Below, piece by piece: positions 51,591 to 60,617 of a DNA stretch of 64,000 nt; position 1 is the stretch's first letter, and every line of letters begins with the position of its first letter. A program made the position numbers and the translations under genes. The notes below the pieces were generated by a model. It saw only the letters and a program-made list of their open reading frames with translations. It did not search any database and had not been told where the DNA came from. This DNA is from Novosphingobium sp. SG919 (lineage in GTDB: Bacteria; Pseudomonadota; Alphaproteobacteria; Sphingomonadales; Sphingomonadaceae): the NCBI RefSeq assembly GCF_012932495.1, contig NZ_JABCNG010000001.1, positions 744,001-808,000 of the forward strand, written 5' to 3'.

Positions 51591-52517
51591 TCAGTCGAAG
51601 AAAGCGTCTGTCACCAGCCGTTTGCCGCGCAAGAATGCGTCAGCTACCAAGGTCAGCGGCGCCAGGTCGACATCGCTGCGGCCGCTGCGGATCAGGGTGG
51701 CAAAGCGGGCATAGAGGCCAGGGTATTCGTGGTCCTCGTTGTGTAGCGTCTCGCTCGGCAAGGTCAGCACGGCGCCGCCCTGGGCCAGGCGCAGCGTGCC
51801 GGCGTCGGTTTCCACCACGATGTCCCAGCTTTGCGGGCCGGTCTGCCGCCAATCCAGGTCCATGTGGATGGCCGCCCCGGCCGTATCGCGGAAATGCAGG
51901 TCTGCAGCGATCGGTGCCGCGCGGTTTTCGGGAATTTCCAGCGTCGCTTCGGACAGGAAGAACGGGCGCGGCAGGATATGGGTGATGATCGAAAGGGCGT
52001 TGATGCCCGGATCGAACACGCCCAGCCCGCCTGGCTGCCAGATCCAGGCCTGGCCGGGGTGCCACACGCGCACGTCTTCGCGCCAGATCACTTTCACGCT
52101 ATCGATGCGCCGCTCCGCCAGCCACGCGCGCGCCGGGGCAACCCCGGCGGCAAAGCGCGAATGCCACGAGGCAAACAGCGTTGCGCCCACGCGATCGGCC
52201 TGGTTGGCCAGGGTATGGACTTCCGCCAGCGTCGCGCCCGGCGGCTTTTCCAGGAACACGTGCACGCCCTTGGCCAGGGCTTGCGCCGCCAGGTCATAGC
52301 GCACCTGGGGCGGGGTGCAGAGCGCCACGGCATCGACCGCCGGCCCTTGCGCCAGGAGATCGTCCAGGCTGCGATGGTGCGAGATGCCCTCCACGCCGGA
52401 ATCGCGCGGGCTGACCGTGGCGGCCAGGCTGAACGCCGGGTTTCCGGCAATGGCCGGCAGGTGCTGGTCACGGGCGATCTTGCCCATGCCCACCACGGCA
52501 ATGCGGATCGGGTCCAT
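51591..52517 (-). CDS. araA: L-arabinose 1-dehydrogenase (Gfo/Idh/MocA family)
   Basis: The product is 308 residues. The Rossmann start is IAVVGMGKIARDQH and the family lysine is K91 in FLEKPPG. The segment REDVRVWHPGQAWIWQPGG and the D169/N173 pair in FDPGINALS closely resemble the NAD(P)-dependent L-arabinose 1-dehydrogenase of Azospirillum and the related D-galactose 1-dehydrogenase. Either sugar could be a substrate, since they differ only at C6, and the arabinan context favours L-arabinose. It ends the sugar oxidation block in the operon, 4 bases after araD1. AraA here means the dehydrogenase, not the E. coli isomerase. Confidence 0.87.
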   Translation of the reverse strand: MDPIRIAVVGMGKIARDQHLPAIAGNPAFSLAATVSPRDSGVEGISHHRSLDDLLAQGPAVDAVALCTPPQVRYDLAAQALAKGVHVFLEKPPGATLAEVHTLANQADRVGATLFASWHSRFAAGVAPARAWLAERRIDSVKVIWREDVRVWHPGQAWIWQPGGLGVFDPGINALSIITHILPRPFFLSEATLEIPENRAAPIAADLHFRDTAGAAIHMDLDWRQTGPQSWDIVVETDAGTLRLAQGGAVLTLPSETLHNEDHEYPGLYARFATLIRSGRSDVDLAPLTLVADAFLRGKRLVTDAFFD

Positions 52518-52521
52518 CGGC

Positions 52522-53520
52522 TTAGAGCGCCTTTACCGCAAAGGGCACCGGGCCGGCCGCGGCGCGGGCCAGCGGATTGTGCAGCGGCAGGGCAAAGGGC
52601 GCGGCGCTGATTTCAAAGGCATCGCCTTCGCGCGTTGCGATCCCGTCGCTGAACGACAGCGTGGCCGTGCCGAAGAAGTGCACGTGGATGTCGCCCGGGC
52701 GGCGGAACAGGCCGTACTTGAAGTGGTGATGCTCCAGGTTGGCCAGGCTGTGCGACATGTTGTCCTCGCCCGAAAGGAACGGCTTTTCCCACAGCGTGGC
52801 GCCGTCGCGCAGCACGCGGCTGGTGCCGCGCACGTCGGCCGGCGGGGTGCCCAGCAGCAGTTCGGCGCCAAGGGCTGCCTGGCGCAGCTTGGAATGGGCC
52901 AGCCACAGGTAGTTGTGGCGCTCGGTCACGTGGTCGGAAAACTCGTTGGCCAGGGCCAGGCCCAGGCGCCAGGGCGTGCCGTCCTCGCCGATCAGGTAGA
53001 TGCCGGCCAGTTCCGGTTCCTCGCCGCCATCCTTGGCAAAGGCGGGCATGGTCAGCGGCTGGCCGGGGCCGACGAGCTGCGTGCCATCCCCCTTGTAGAA
53101 CCATTCCGGTTGCTGCCCTTCGGCGCCCGGCGCGGGCTTGCCGCCTTCCAGCCCTTCCAGGAACATGCGCATGGAATCGGTCTGCTTTTCCGCCTGGGCG
53201 GCATCGCGGTGCATCTTGTCGCGCCCTTCGGCCGAACCAAGATGGGTCAGGCCCGTGCCGGTCAGCCAGACACGCGCCGTGTCGCTGTGGTCGATCGCGG
53301 GCAGCAGGGTGCCGGCGGCAAGCTCGGCCGCGATGTCCACGCTCTGGCTGCTGGCGCGGGCTGCGGCAGCTTCGGCCAGGCTCTGCCCGGCGGCGATGGC
53401 GGCCTGCGCCAGTTCGCGCACGGTGGCGGGCTGTTCCAGGAACACGGCGGTGTCATCGGTGGCCAGGATCACGCGGCGCACGCCATCGGCGCTGCGGTGT
53501 TGAAGAAGGCGGGTTGCCAT
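52522..53520 (-). CDS. araD1: AraD1/GguC-type FAH-family protein, probable 2-keto-3-deoxy-L-arabinonate dehydratase
   Basis: The product is 332 residues with the fumarylacetoacetate-hydrolase fold in its C-terminal two thirds: GGEEPELAGIYLIGEDG, LALANEFSDHVTERHNYLWLAHSK (the metal site), and KPFLSGEDN. The family is called AraD1 or GguC. In oxidative pentose pathways FAH-fold proteins can act as the second dehydratase that makes 2-oxoglutarate semialdehyde. No DHDPS-type araD is present beside the cluster, so this gene most likely fills the step. It lies 32 bases after the ALDH gene. Confidence 0.78.
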   Translation of the reverse strand: MATRLLQHRSADGVRRVILATDDTAVFLEQPATVRELAQAAIAAGQSLAEAAAARASSQSVDIAAELAAGTLLPAIDHSDTARVWLTGTGLTHLGSAEGRDKMHRDAAQAEKQTDSMRMFLEGLEGGKPAPGAEGQQPEWFYKGDGTQLVGPGQPLTMPAFAKDGGEEPELAGIYLIGEDGTPWRLGLALANEFSDHVTERHNYLWLAHSKLRQAALGAELLLGTPPADVRGTSRVLRDGATLWEKPFLSGEDNMSHSLANLEHHHFKYGLFRRPGDIHVHFFGTATLSFSDGIATREGDAFEISAAPFALPLHNPLARAAAGPVPFAVKAL

Positions 53521-53552
53521 GGATCGGATGCTTTCTGCGAAAAGGGAAGGGA

Positions 53553-55079
53553 TCAGAGCGTGAGCGTGCCGTCGATCAGGCGCGGCGCGCCATCGCCGCG
53601 CGCAGCGTCGGTCAATTCTGCCGGCAGCACCGCCGCGCTCAGGTTCTGGTAGCTGACCGGACGGAGGAAGCGATCGATCGCCAGGCTGCCGACCGACGTG
53701 GTGCGCGGGTCCGACGTGGCCGGGAACGGACCGCCGTGGACCATGGCGTGGCACACTTCCACCCCGGTGGGCCAGCCATTGGCCAGGATGCGGCCAGCCT
53801 TGCGCTCCAGGATCGGCAGCAGCCGGGCGGCGAGCGGTTCGTCGGCCGCGTCCATGTGCAGCGTGGCGGTCAGCTGGCCTTCCAGGCCCTTGAGCAGGCT
53901 GGCCAGTTCGGCTTCATCGGCGCATTTCACCACGATGGAACTGGCGCCGAACACTTCGTGGCCCAGTGCCTTGTCGGCCAGGAAGGCCTGCGCGGTGGTG
54001 ACGAACAGCGCGGCGTTGCCGCAGGGCCCGTCGCCCGCCGGGCCGGTTGCCACGGTTTCCACGCCGGGCGCGGTGGCCAGGGCCTTGACCCCCGCTTCAT
54101 AGGCGGCGTGGATGCCGGTGGTCAGCATGGTCTGCGGCGCGGCTGCGCCCACGCCTTCGCGCGCGGCCGCCAGGAACGCGTCGAGCCCGTCGCTGTCGAT
54201 TGCCAGCACCAGGCCGGGATTGGTGCAGAACTGCCCGGCGCCCATGGTGAGCGAGCCGACGAAGGCCTGGCCCAGGGCCGCACCACGCGCGGCAAGCGCC
54301 TCGGGCAGCAGCAGCACGGGATTGATGCTCGACATTTCAGCATAGACCGGGATCGGCACGTCGCGCGCCTGCGCGATGCGGGCCAGCGCCAGGCCGCCCC
54401 CGCGCGAGCCGGTGAAGCCCACCGCCGCAATGCGCGGATCGGCCACCAGCGCGGCGCCCAGATCGTTGCCGGGGCCGACCAGGTGGCCGAACACGCCTTC
54501 GGGCAGGCCACGGGCCGCCACCGCGCGGGCAATCGCCGCGGCCACCAGCGCCCCGGTTTCGGGATGGGCGGGGTGGCCCTTGACCACCACCGGGCAGCCG
54601 GCCGCGAGGGCCGAGGCGGTGTCACCCCCGGCCGTGGAAAACGCCAGCGGGAAATTCGATGCGCCGAACACCGCCACCGGGCCCAGCGGGATCATGCGCA
54701 GGCGGATATCGGGGCGGGGCAGAGGCTGGCGATCGGGCAATGCGGGATCGATGCGCAGCTGCTGCCAGCCGCCCGCGCGCACGACGCCGGCAAACATGCG
54801 CAACTGGCCCACGGTGCGGCCGCGTTCACCTTCCAGGCGCGCGCGCGGCAGGCCGCTTTCGCGCATCGCCGCCTCGATCAGCGGATCGCCGATGTCCAGG
54901 ATTTCCTGGGCGATGGCTTCCAGGAACAAGGCGCGCTCCTCGCGCCCGGTGGCGCGATAGCTGTCGAACGCCGCTTCGGCCGCGGCACAAAGCCGCGCCA
55001 CGTCTTCCAATCCGTGCACGGCCAGGGCGGGGCCGTGGGGCAGCCCGGTGCGGGCGTCGATCGAGCGGAATTCGGTCAT
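53553..55079 (-). CDS. 2-oxoglutarate semialdehyde dehydrogenase (NADP+-type ALDH)
   Basis: The product is 508 residues, of the NADP-aldehyde dehydrogenase group, and would make 2-oxoglutarate, the end product of the pathway. The oxyanion asparagine is in [11 protein letters not shown], the general base is E248 in PVYAEMSS and the nucleophile is C285 in [10 protein letters not shown]. The ATG at 55079 is chosen because GGAG lies 6 bases upstream; the frame is open to 55139. The operator-like motif at 55093-55108 lies just before the start. It heads the operon that runs to 47416. Confidence 0.9.
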   Translation of the reverse strand: MTEFRSIDARTGLPHGPALAVHGLEDVARLCAAAEAAFDSYRATGREERALFLEAIAQEILDIGDPLIEAAMRESGLPRARLEGERGRTVGQLRMFAGVVRAGGWQQLRIDPALPDRQPLPRPDIRLRMIPLGPVAVFGASNFPLAFSTAGGDTASALAAGCPVVVKGHPAHPETGALVAAAIARAVAARGLPEGVFGHLVGPGNDLGAALVADPRIAAVGFTGSRGGGLALARIAQARDVPIPVYAEMSSINPVLLLPEALAARGAALGQAFVGSLTMGAGQFCTNPGLVLAIDSDGLDAFLAAAREGVGAAAPQTMLTTGIHAAYEAGVKALATAPGVETVATGPAGDGPCGNAALFVTTAQAFLADKALGHEVFGASSIVVKCADEAELASLLKGLEGQLTATLHMDAADEPLAARLLPILERKAGRILANGWPTGVEVCHAMVHGGPFPATSDPRTTSVGSLAIDRFLRPVSYQNLSAAVLPAELTDAARGDGAPRLIDGTLTL

Positions 55080-55092
55080 CGGATTCTCCATA

Positions 55093-55108
55093 TTTACTCC
55101 GACATATT
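55093..55108. promoter_or_regulatory. GntR operator-like site in the ALDH/GntR divergent gap
   Basis: Read on the minus strand the site is ATGTCGGAGTAAA, sharing GTCGGAGTA with the double site at 47280-47304 and GTCGGA-TA with the site at 57516. It starts 13 bases before the ALDH start codon and lies 85 bases before the GntR start, so it could serve both genes. Confidence 0.65.
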
Positions 55109-55192
55109 CCGGCTTGGCGGCAAACGCAATAATAGTCATTTCGCCCTTGCGCGCTCCCTGCTAACCACATTGGCCAGGAGGCGGCACAAACA

Positions 55193-55987
55193 GTGACGGA
55201 ACGGCATATTCCCGGCAATTCGGCAGACGGCAGCGCTGCCCCGGCCGATCGTGAAGAGGCTCTGCGGGGGCTTGGGCGCGGCCCCGGACGGCGGCTGCAC
55301 GGTGCCATTGCGCACAAGTTGGGCACGGCGATCTTGTCTGGCCAATACCAGCCCGGTGACATCCTTTCGGGTGAAGTCGCCTTTGCCGAGGAACTCAAGG
55401 TTTCGCGTAGCGCCTATCGCGAGGCGATCCAGGTCCTGACGGCCAAGGGCCTGGTGGCGAGCCGCCCCAAGGCGGGCACGCGCGTGCTGCCGCGCGAGCG
55501 CTGGAACCTGCTCGATCCCGAAGTGCTGGCCTGGGCCTTTGCCGGCGAGCCCGACCTGCAATTCGTGCGCGACTTGTTCGAATTGCGCGCCGTGGTCGAG
55601 CCGGCCGCCGCGCGCCTGGCCGCACAGCGCCGCGACAAGGCCGATCTCAAGGCCATGCGCGATGCCCTTGCCGCCATGCGCCGCCACACCCTGACCAACG
55701 ATGCCGGCCGCGCCGCCGATCGCGATTTCCACGATGCCATCCTGCGCGCCAGCCACAATGCGGCGCTGCTGGTGCTGTCGGCCAGCATCGGCGCGGCCGT
55801 GCACTGGACCACGCAGTTCAAGCAACGCGCCCGCGAACTGCCGCGCAATCCCATCCCCGATCACGCGCGGGTCTATGACGCGATTGCCGATGGCGATGGC
55901 GATGCTGCCGCCCAGGCAATGGGCGTGCTGGTGCAACTCGCGCTCGAAGACACCGCCAGCGCGATCGAAGCGGCAGTGCAAGGCTGA
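55193..55987 (+). CDS. FadR-subfamily GntR transcriptional regulator
   Basis: The product is 264 residues, from a GTG start with AGGAGG upstream. The winged helix-turn-helix covers about residues 35-105, with AILSGQYQPGDILSGEVAFAE, VSRSAYREAIQVLTAKGLV and SRPKAGTRVLPR. The C-terminal FCD domain has the metal-binding residues in FELRAVVEPAAARLA, RDFHDAILRASHN and HARVYDAIADGD. Members of this subfamily sense sugar acids or their breakdown products. It is divergent from the L-arabinose oxidation operon and is its probable repressor. Confidence 0.92.
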   Translation: MTERHIPGNSADGSAAPADREEALRGLGRGPGRRLHGAIAHKLGTAILSGQYQPGDILSGEVAFAEELKVSRSAYREAIQVLTAKGLVASRPKAGTRVLPRERWNLLDPEVLAWAFAGEPDLQFVRDLFELRAVVEPAAARLAAQRRDKADLKAMRDALAAMRRHTLTNDAGRAADRDFHDAILRASHNAALLVLSASIGAAVHWTTQFKQRARELPRNPIPDHARVYDAIADGDGDAAAQAMGVLVQLALEDTASAIEAAVQG

Positions 55988-55991
55988 TTGT

Positions 55992-56133
55992 TCCTCCCCG
56001 GCACGGGGAGGGGGCCGCGCTAAGCGTGGTGGAGGGGATTGGCCGCCTGCAGCGGCGCTCAAGGCTCACAATCCCCTCCGCCAGCCTGCGGCTGGTTCCC
56101 CTCCCCACGAGTGGGGAGGGAGCAATCAGTCCG
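55992..56133. repeat. Multi-hairpin intergenic repeat (CCCCTCCG family), copy 2
   Basis: CCTCCCCGGCACGGGGAGG starts the element. GGTGGAGGGGATTG is matched by CAATCCCCTCCGCC, and the right part has CCTCCCC-ACGAG-TGGGGAGG. Order and sequence resemble the element at 10572-10699. Its right end reaches the stop codon of the permease gene, which it may help terminate. Confidence 0.65.
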
Positions 56134-57427
56134 CTGTCTTGGTTTTCGCGCCCCACAGCGCATAGAACACGATGTAAAGCTCGCAAGCCGCGGTCAGCAG
56201 GAACGAGGTCTGCAGGCCAAAGGCATCGGCCAGCTTGCCCTGCACCACCACCAGCGCGCCGCCGGCAATGGCCATGATCAGCAGGCCCGAGGCTTCCTCG
56301 GTCAGCGGGCCCAGGCCCTTGATCCCCAGCGTGAAGATCGTGGGGAACATGATCGAGTGGAACAGGCCCACCAGGATCAGCGCCCACATCGCCACCGGGC
56401 CATGGGTGAGCACGGTGATCATCATCACCACGAAAGCGCCGACGGCGGCTAGCGCCAGCACGGTTTCGGCGCGCACCTTCTGCATGATCGCGCCGCCGGC
56501 AAAGCGGCCCACCATCATCCCGCCCCACAGGAACGTGAGGTAACGCCCGGCTTCCTCGTGCGTGAGGTTGGCGATGTCACCCTGGCTGACGAAATTGACG
56601 AAGAGGTTGGCCACGCCGATTTCGGCGATCAGGTAGATGAAGATTGCCGGAATGCCGAACACCAGGTTGCGGTGCGACCACAGCGAGTGATGCTTGCGTT
56701 CCTCGCGCGCCATGCGGCTGGTGGCGCTGCCCATGGCGGGCAGGGGATAGCGTGCGATCACCACGGCCAGGACCACCAGCACAACCGCGACCAGGCCATA
56801 GGGCAGGATCACCGAATGCGCGTCGGCCAGGCGTTCCGCCGGGGTCAGCACCGTGCCGGCCACGGCTGTCCCGCTCTTGGACCTGCCCAGGATGAGATAG
56901 GCGCCGAACAGCGGCGCCAGCATCGTTCCGGCCGAATTGAGCGCCTGCACGAGGGTGAGCCGCGACGAAGCGGTTTCCGCCGGGCCGACCACCGCGACAT
57001 AGGGATTGGCCGCCACCTGCAGCAGCGTGATGCCGCTGGCGATCACGAACAGCATGACCAGCGTGACGCCGTAGGACGGGATCGATGCCGCCACCATCAT
57101 GCCCAGTGCGCCCGCCGCCATGATCAGCAGCCCGGTGACCATCGACAGCTTGTACCCGATCTTCTCGATCAGCTTGGCCGAAGGAATCGACGCCACGAAA
57201 TAGGCGATGAACCACACGGATTCGATCAGTGTTGTCTGGGTATAGTTCAGATCGAACACGGCGCGCAGATGCGGCAGCAGCGTGTTGTTGATGACGGTGA
57301 TGAAGCCCCACATGAAGAACAGTGTGGCCAGCAGCGCCAGTGCGCGACCATAGCTGGCGCCAGCAGGCAAGCCTTCGCCAGGGGTCGCGGATAGCGCGGC
57401 CGATGAAGCAACAGGGGGCATGTCCAT
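56126..57427 (-). CDS. MFS sugar permease (FucP-like)
   Basis: The product is 433 residues with about 12 membrane segments. LATLFFMWGFITVINNTLLPHL is the FucP-family first helix and QVAANPYVAVVGP the conserved motif of the fucose/glucose proton symporters. NYTQTTLIESVWFIAYFVASIPSA completes the pattern. By context it should carry L-arabinose. The start at 57427 has GGAAG upstream. It is divergent from the mutarotase gene with an operator-like site between them. Confidence 0.92.
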   Translation of the reverse strand: MDMPPVASSAALSATPGEGLPAGASYGRALALLATLFFMWGFITVINNTLLPHLRAVFDLNYTQTTLIESVWFIAYFVASIPSAKLIEKIGYKLSMVTGLLIMAAGALGMMVAASIPSYGVTLVMLFVIASGITLLQVAANPYVAVVGPAETASSRLTLVQALNSAGTMLAPLFGAYLILGRSKSGTAVAGTVLTPAERLADAHSVILPYGLVAVVLVVLAVVIARYPLPAMGSATSRMAREERKHHSLWSHRNLVFGIPAIFIYLIAEIGVANLFVNFVSQGDIANLTHEEAGRYLTFLWGGMMVGRFAGGAIMQKVRAETVLALAAVGAFVVMMITVLTHGPVAMWALILVGLFHSIMFPTIFTLGIKGLGPLTEEASGLLIMAIAGGALVVVQGKLADAFGLQTSFLLTAACELYIVFYALWGAKTKTAD

Positions 57428-57515
57428 CCTCTCTTCCAAGGTTTGTGCAAGAAGAGAACAATGAACGGGCGTATGCCAGTGGACAGGCGCCACGCGAACC
57501 GGCTTGCACTCTTTC

Positions 57516-57532
57516 TATTTGTCGGACTATAT
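57516..57532. promoter_or_regulatory. GntR operator-like site between permease and mutarotase
   Basis: The site reads ATTTGTCGGACTATATG. TTGTCGGACTA fits the general FadR-subfamily pattern TNGTNNNACNA exactly and shares GTCGGA-TA with the sites at 47280 and 55093. It lies 88 bases before the permease start and 83 bases before the mutarotase start. Confidence 0.68.
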
Positions 57533-57615
57533 GCGATGCCACGGCCGCGTCAATGGCTGCACACGTGTTTTCACGTGGCTCCCCAGGGCAGAACGGGTCG
57601 ATCATGGAGAACAGG

Positions 57616-58755
57616 ATGAACACGAAGGCCGCTTCCCTTGCCGCGCTTCTCGCGCTTGCGCCCTTTTCGGGTGCCCACGCCGCGCAGGCGAGCCAGGAGG
57701 CCGCCGGCACGCTGGCCGATGGGCAGAAGGTTGTCGCGGTCACGCTCAAGGCCGCCAATGGCGTTTCGGCCCGCATCCTGAGCTATGGCGCCACGCTCCA
57801 GGCGCTGGTCGCGCCCGATCGCCAGGGCAAGCCGGCCGACGTGCTGCTCGGCTACGACGATCTGGCCGGCTATGTCGATCATCCCAACTATTTCGGCGTC
57901 ACTGTCGGCCGCTATGCCAACCGCATTGCCAGCGGCAAGTTCGCGCTTGATGGCAAGACCTATCAACTCCCGCTCAACGACAACAAGATCAACAGCCTGC
58001 ACGGCGGCGGCAAGGGCTTCGACAAGCAGGTCTGGCAGGTTGTCTCGGTCAAATCCGGGCCGGTGGCGAGCGTCGTACTCAGCCACGTCAGCCCCGATGG
58101 CGATGCCGGCTATCCCGGCACGGTCAAGGCCACGGTCACCTATTCGCTGGACGAGGCGGGCAACCTGACCATCGCGTTCGAAGCGGCCACCGACAAGCCC
58201 ACGATCATCAACATGACCAACCACGCCATTTTCAACCTGGCCGGCGAAGGCGCGTCGCAAGGGGCGATGGACCATGTGCTGACCATTCCGGCCAAGGCCT
58301 ATACCCCGGTCGATGCCGGTCTCATCCCCACCGGCGAACTGCGCCCGGTGGCCGGCACGGTGTTCGATTTCACGCAAGGGCGCCGCGTGGCCGATGGCCT
58401 GCGCGACGGGCGCGACCAGCAGATCGTCTATGGGCGCGGCTATGACCACAACTTTGCCCTCGACAAGGGCGTGACCGCCCAGCCCGAACTGGCCGCGCGC
58501 CTGGAAGACCCTGCCTCGGGCCGCGTGCTCGAAGTCTTGACCACCGAGCCCGGCGTGCAGTTCTATGCCGGCAATTTCCTCGATGGCACGCTGGTGGGCA
58601 AGCAGGGCCACCTCTATCGCATGGGCGATGGCATCGCGCTGGAACCGCAGAAGTTCCCCGATGCACCCAATCACCCGTCGTTCGTTTCCGCGCGCGTCGA
58701 TCCCGGCAAGCCCTATCGGCATGTCATGATCTATCGCGTTTCCACCTCGCGCTGA
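57616..58755 (+). CDS. galM: Exported aldose 1-epimerase (mutarotase)
   Basis: The product is 379 residues. A signal peptide (MNTKAASLAALLALAPFSGAHA) precedes the GalM domain: GATLQALVAPDRQGKPADVLLGYD, GVTVGRYANRIASGKF, INSLHGGGKGFDKQVW, the catalytic histidine in MTNHAIFNL and the catalytic glutamate in LTTEPGVQFYAGN. The start at 57616 has GGAG 6 bases upstream; an ATG at 57604 is possible. It would interconvert anomers of L-arabinose before the dehydrogenase step and is the first gene of the plus-strand arabinose operon. Confidence 0.93.
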   Translation: MNTKAASLAALLALAPFSGAHAAQASQEAAGTLADGQKVVAVTLKAANGVSARILSYGATLQALVAPDRQGKPADVLLGYDDLAGYVDHPNYFGVTVGRYANRIASGKFALDGKTYQLPLNDNKINSLHGGGKGFDKQVWQVVSVKSGPVASVVLSHVSPDGDAGYPGTVKATVTYSLDEAGNLTIAFEAATDKPTIINMTNHAIFNLAGEGASQGAMDHVLTIPAKAYTPVDAGLIPTGELRPVAGTVFDFTQGRRVADGLRDGRDQQIVYGRGYDHNFALDKGVTAQPELAARLEDPASGRVLEVLTTEPGVQFYAGNFLDGTLVGKQGHLYRMGDGIALEPQKFPDAPNHPSFVSARVDPGKPYRHVMIYRVSTSR

Positions 58756-58764
58756 CAGGCAGAC

Positions 58765-60561
58765 ATGACCGACCACCAGACCCCCAAGCTGCGCAGCCGC
58801 GCCTGGTTTGATAACCCCGACAATATCGACATGACCTCGCTCTATCTGGAGCGGTACCTCAATTTCGGGATCAGCCTGGAAGAGCTGCGCAGCGGCAAGC
58901 CGATCATCGGCATCGCGCAGACCGGCAGCGACCTTTCCCCGTGCAACCGCCACCACCTGGTGCTGGCCGAGCGTATCCGCGAAGGCGTGCGCGAGGCAGG
59001 CGGCATCGTCTTGGAATTTCCGGTCCATCCGATCCAGGAAACCGGCAAGCGGCCCACTGCCGGGCTCGATCGCAACCTCGCCTATCTCGGCCTGGTCGAA
59101 GCGCTCTATGGCTATCCGATCGATGGCGTGGTGCTGACCACCGGGTGTGACAAGACCACCCCCGCGCTGCTGATGGCGGCGGCCACGGTCAACATTCCCG
59201 CCATTGCCCTCTCGGTCGGCCCCATGCTCAACGGCTGGCACAAGGGCGAGCGCACCGGTTCGGGCACCATCGTGTGGAAAGGCCGCCAGTTGATGGCCGC
59301 CGGCGAACTCGATGCCGAAGGGTTCATCAAGCTGGTCGCGTCTTCGGCGCCATCCACCGGCTATTGTAACACCATGGGCACGGCCACCACGATGAACAGC
59401 CTGGCCGAAGCGCTGGGCATGATGCTGCCCGGTTCGGCCGCGATTCCCGCGCCCTATCGCGATCGCCAGGAATGCGCCTATCACACCGGCAAGCGCATCG
59501 TTGACATGGTGCGCGAAGACCTCAAGCCTTCCGACATCCTCACGCTCGATGCGTTCCACAACGCCATCGTGGTCAATTCCGCGATCGGCGGATCGACCAA
59601 CGCGCCGATCCACCTGGCCGCGATTGCCCGCCACGTGGGCGTGGACCTGCCGCTCGACGACTGGCAGCGCCTGGGCCACAAGGTGCCCTTGCTGGTCAAC
59701 CTGCAGCCAGCGGGCGAATACCTGGGCGAGGATTACTATCGCGCCGGCGGCGTGCCGGCCGTGGTCGGCCAGTTGATCGACCAAGGCCTGATCCGTGAGC
59801 AGGCGATGACCGTCAACGGCCGCACCATGGGCGAAAACTGCCGTGGCGTGGAAATCGAGGACGAGCGCGTGATCCGCCCGTTCGCCCAGCCACTGGTCGA
59901 AGAAGCCGGCTTCCTGGTGCTCAAGGGCAACCTGTTCGACGCCGCGATCATGAAAACCAGCGTGATCAGCGAGGAATTCCGCGCGCGCTATCTTTCGAAC
60001 CCGGCCGATCCCGACGCGTTCGAAGGCCCCTGCGTGGTGTTCGACGGGCCGGAAGACTATCACCACCGCATCGACGATCCGGCGGTGGGGATCACGCCCG
60101 AAACCTTGCTGTTCATGCGCGGCGCCGGGCCGATCGGCTATCCGGGCGCGGCCGAAGTGGTCAACATGCGCCCGCCGGCCTACCTCATCACCGAAGGCGT
60201 CAGCGCGCTGCCGTGCATCGGCGACGGGCGTCAATCGGGCACCAGCGGCAGCCCCTCGATCCTCAATGCCAGCCCGGAAGCGGCGGCGATGGGCGGCCTG
60301 GCGCTGCTCGAAACCGGGGACCGGGTGCGCATCGATCTCAACGCCGGCACGGTGAACGTGCTGGTTGCCGACGATGTGCTGGAAGCGCGCCGCGCTGCGC
60401 TGGTGGCCAAGGGCGGCTATCCCTATCCCGCCAGCCAGACGCCGTGGCAGGAAATCCAGCGCGCGCTGGTGGGCCAGATGAACACCGGTGCCATCCTGGA
60501 AGGCGCGGAAAAGTACCAGCGCATTGCCCAGACCCGTGGGCTGCCGCGCGACAACCATTGA
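58765..60561 (+). CDS. araC: L-arabinonate dehydratase (IlvD/Edd family)
   Basis: The product is 598 residues. The three iron-sulfur ligands of sugar-acid dehydratases are C60 (DLSPCNRHH), C128 (TTGCDKTTP) and C201 (TGYCNTMG); K129 in the CDK motif is the magnesium-binding lysine. Cysteine positions match the 2Fe-2S arabinonate/xylonate dehydratase group rather than IlvD. It converts L-arabinonate to 2-keto-3-deoxy-L-arabinonate. The gene starts 9 bases after galM and precedes the lactonase. The name araC here is the dehydratase of the oxidative route, not the E. coli regulator. Confidence 0.92.
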   Translation: MTDHQTPKLRSRAWFDNPDNIDMTSLYLERYLNFGISLEELRSGKPIIGIAQTGSDLSPCNRHHLVLAERIREGVREAGGIVLEFPVHPIQETGKRPTAGLDRNLAYLGLVEALYGYPIDGVVLTTGCDKTTPALLMAAATVNIPAIALSVGPMLNGWHKGERTGSGTIVWKGRQLMAAGELDAEGFIKLVASSAPSTGYCNTMGTATTMNSLAEALGMMLPGSAAIPAPYRDRQECAYHTGKRIVDMVREDLKPSDILTLDAFHNAIVVNSAIGGSTNAPIHLAAIARHVGVDLPLDDWQRLGHKVPLLVNLQPAGEYLGEDYYRAGGVPAVVGQLIDQGLIREQAMTVNGRTMGENCRGVEIEDERVIRPFAQPLVEEAGFLVLKGNLFDAAIMKTSVISEEFRARYLSNPADPDAFEGPCVVFDGPEDYHHRIDDPAVGITPETLLFMRGAGPIGYPGAAEVVNMRPPAYLITEGVSALPCIGDGRQSGTSGSPSILNASPEAAAMGGLALLETGDRVRIDLNAGTVNVLVADDVLEARRAALVAKGGYPYPASQTPWQEIQRALVGQMNTGAILEGAEKYQRIAQTRGLPRDNH

Positions 60562-60617
60562 GCGATGATGGGAAGCGTGGGCCTGGCCCCGCGCTTCCCC
60601 CTGAACGAAGCGAAAGG

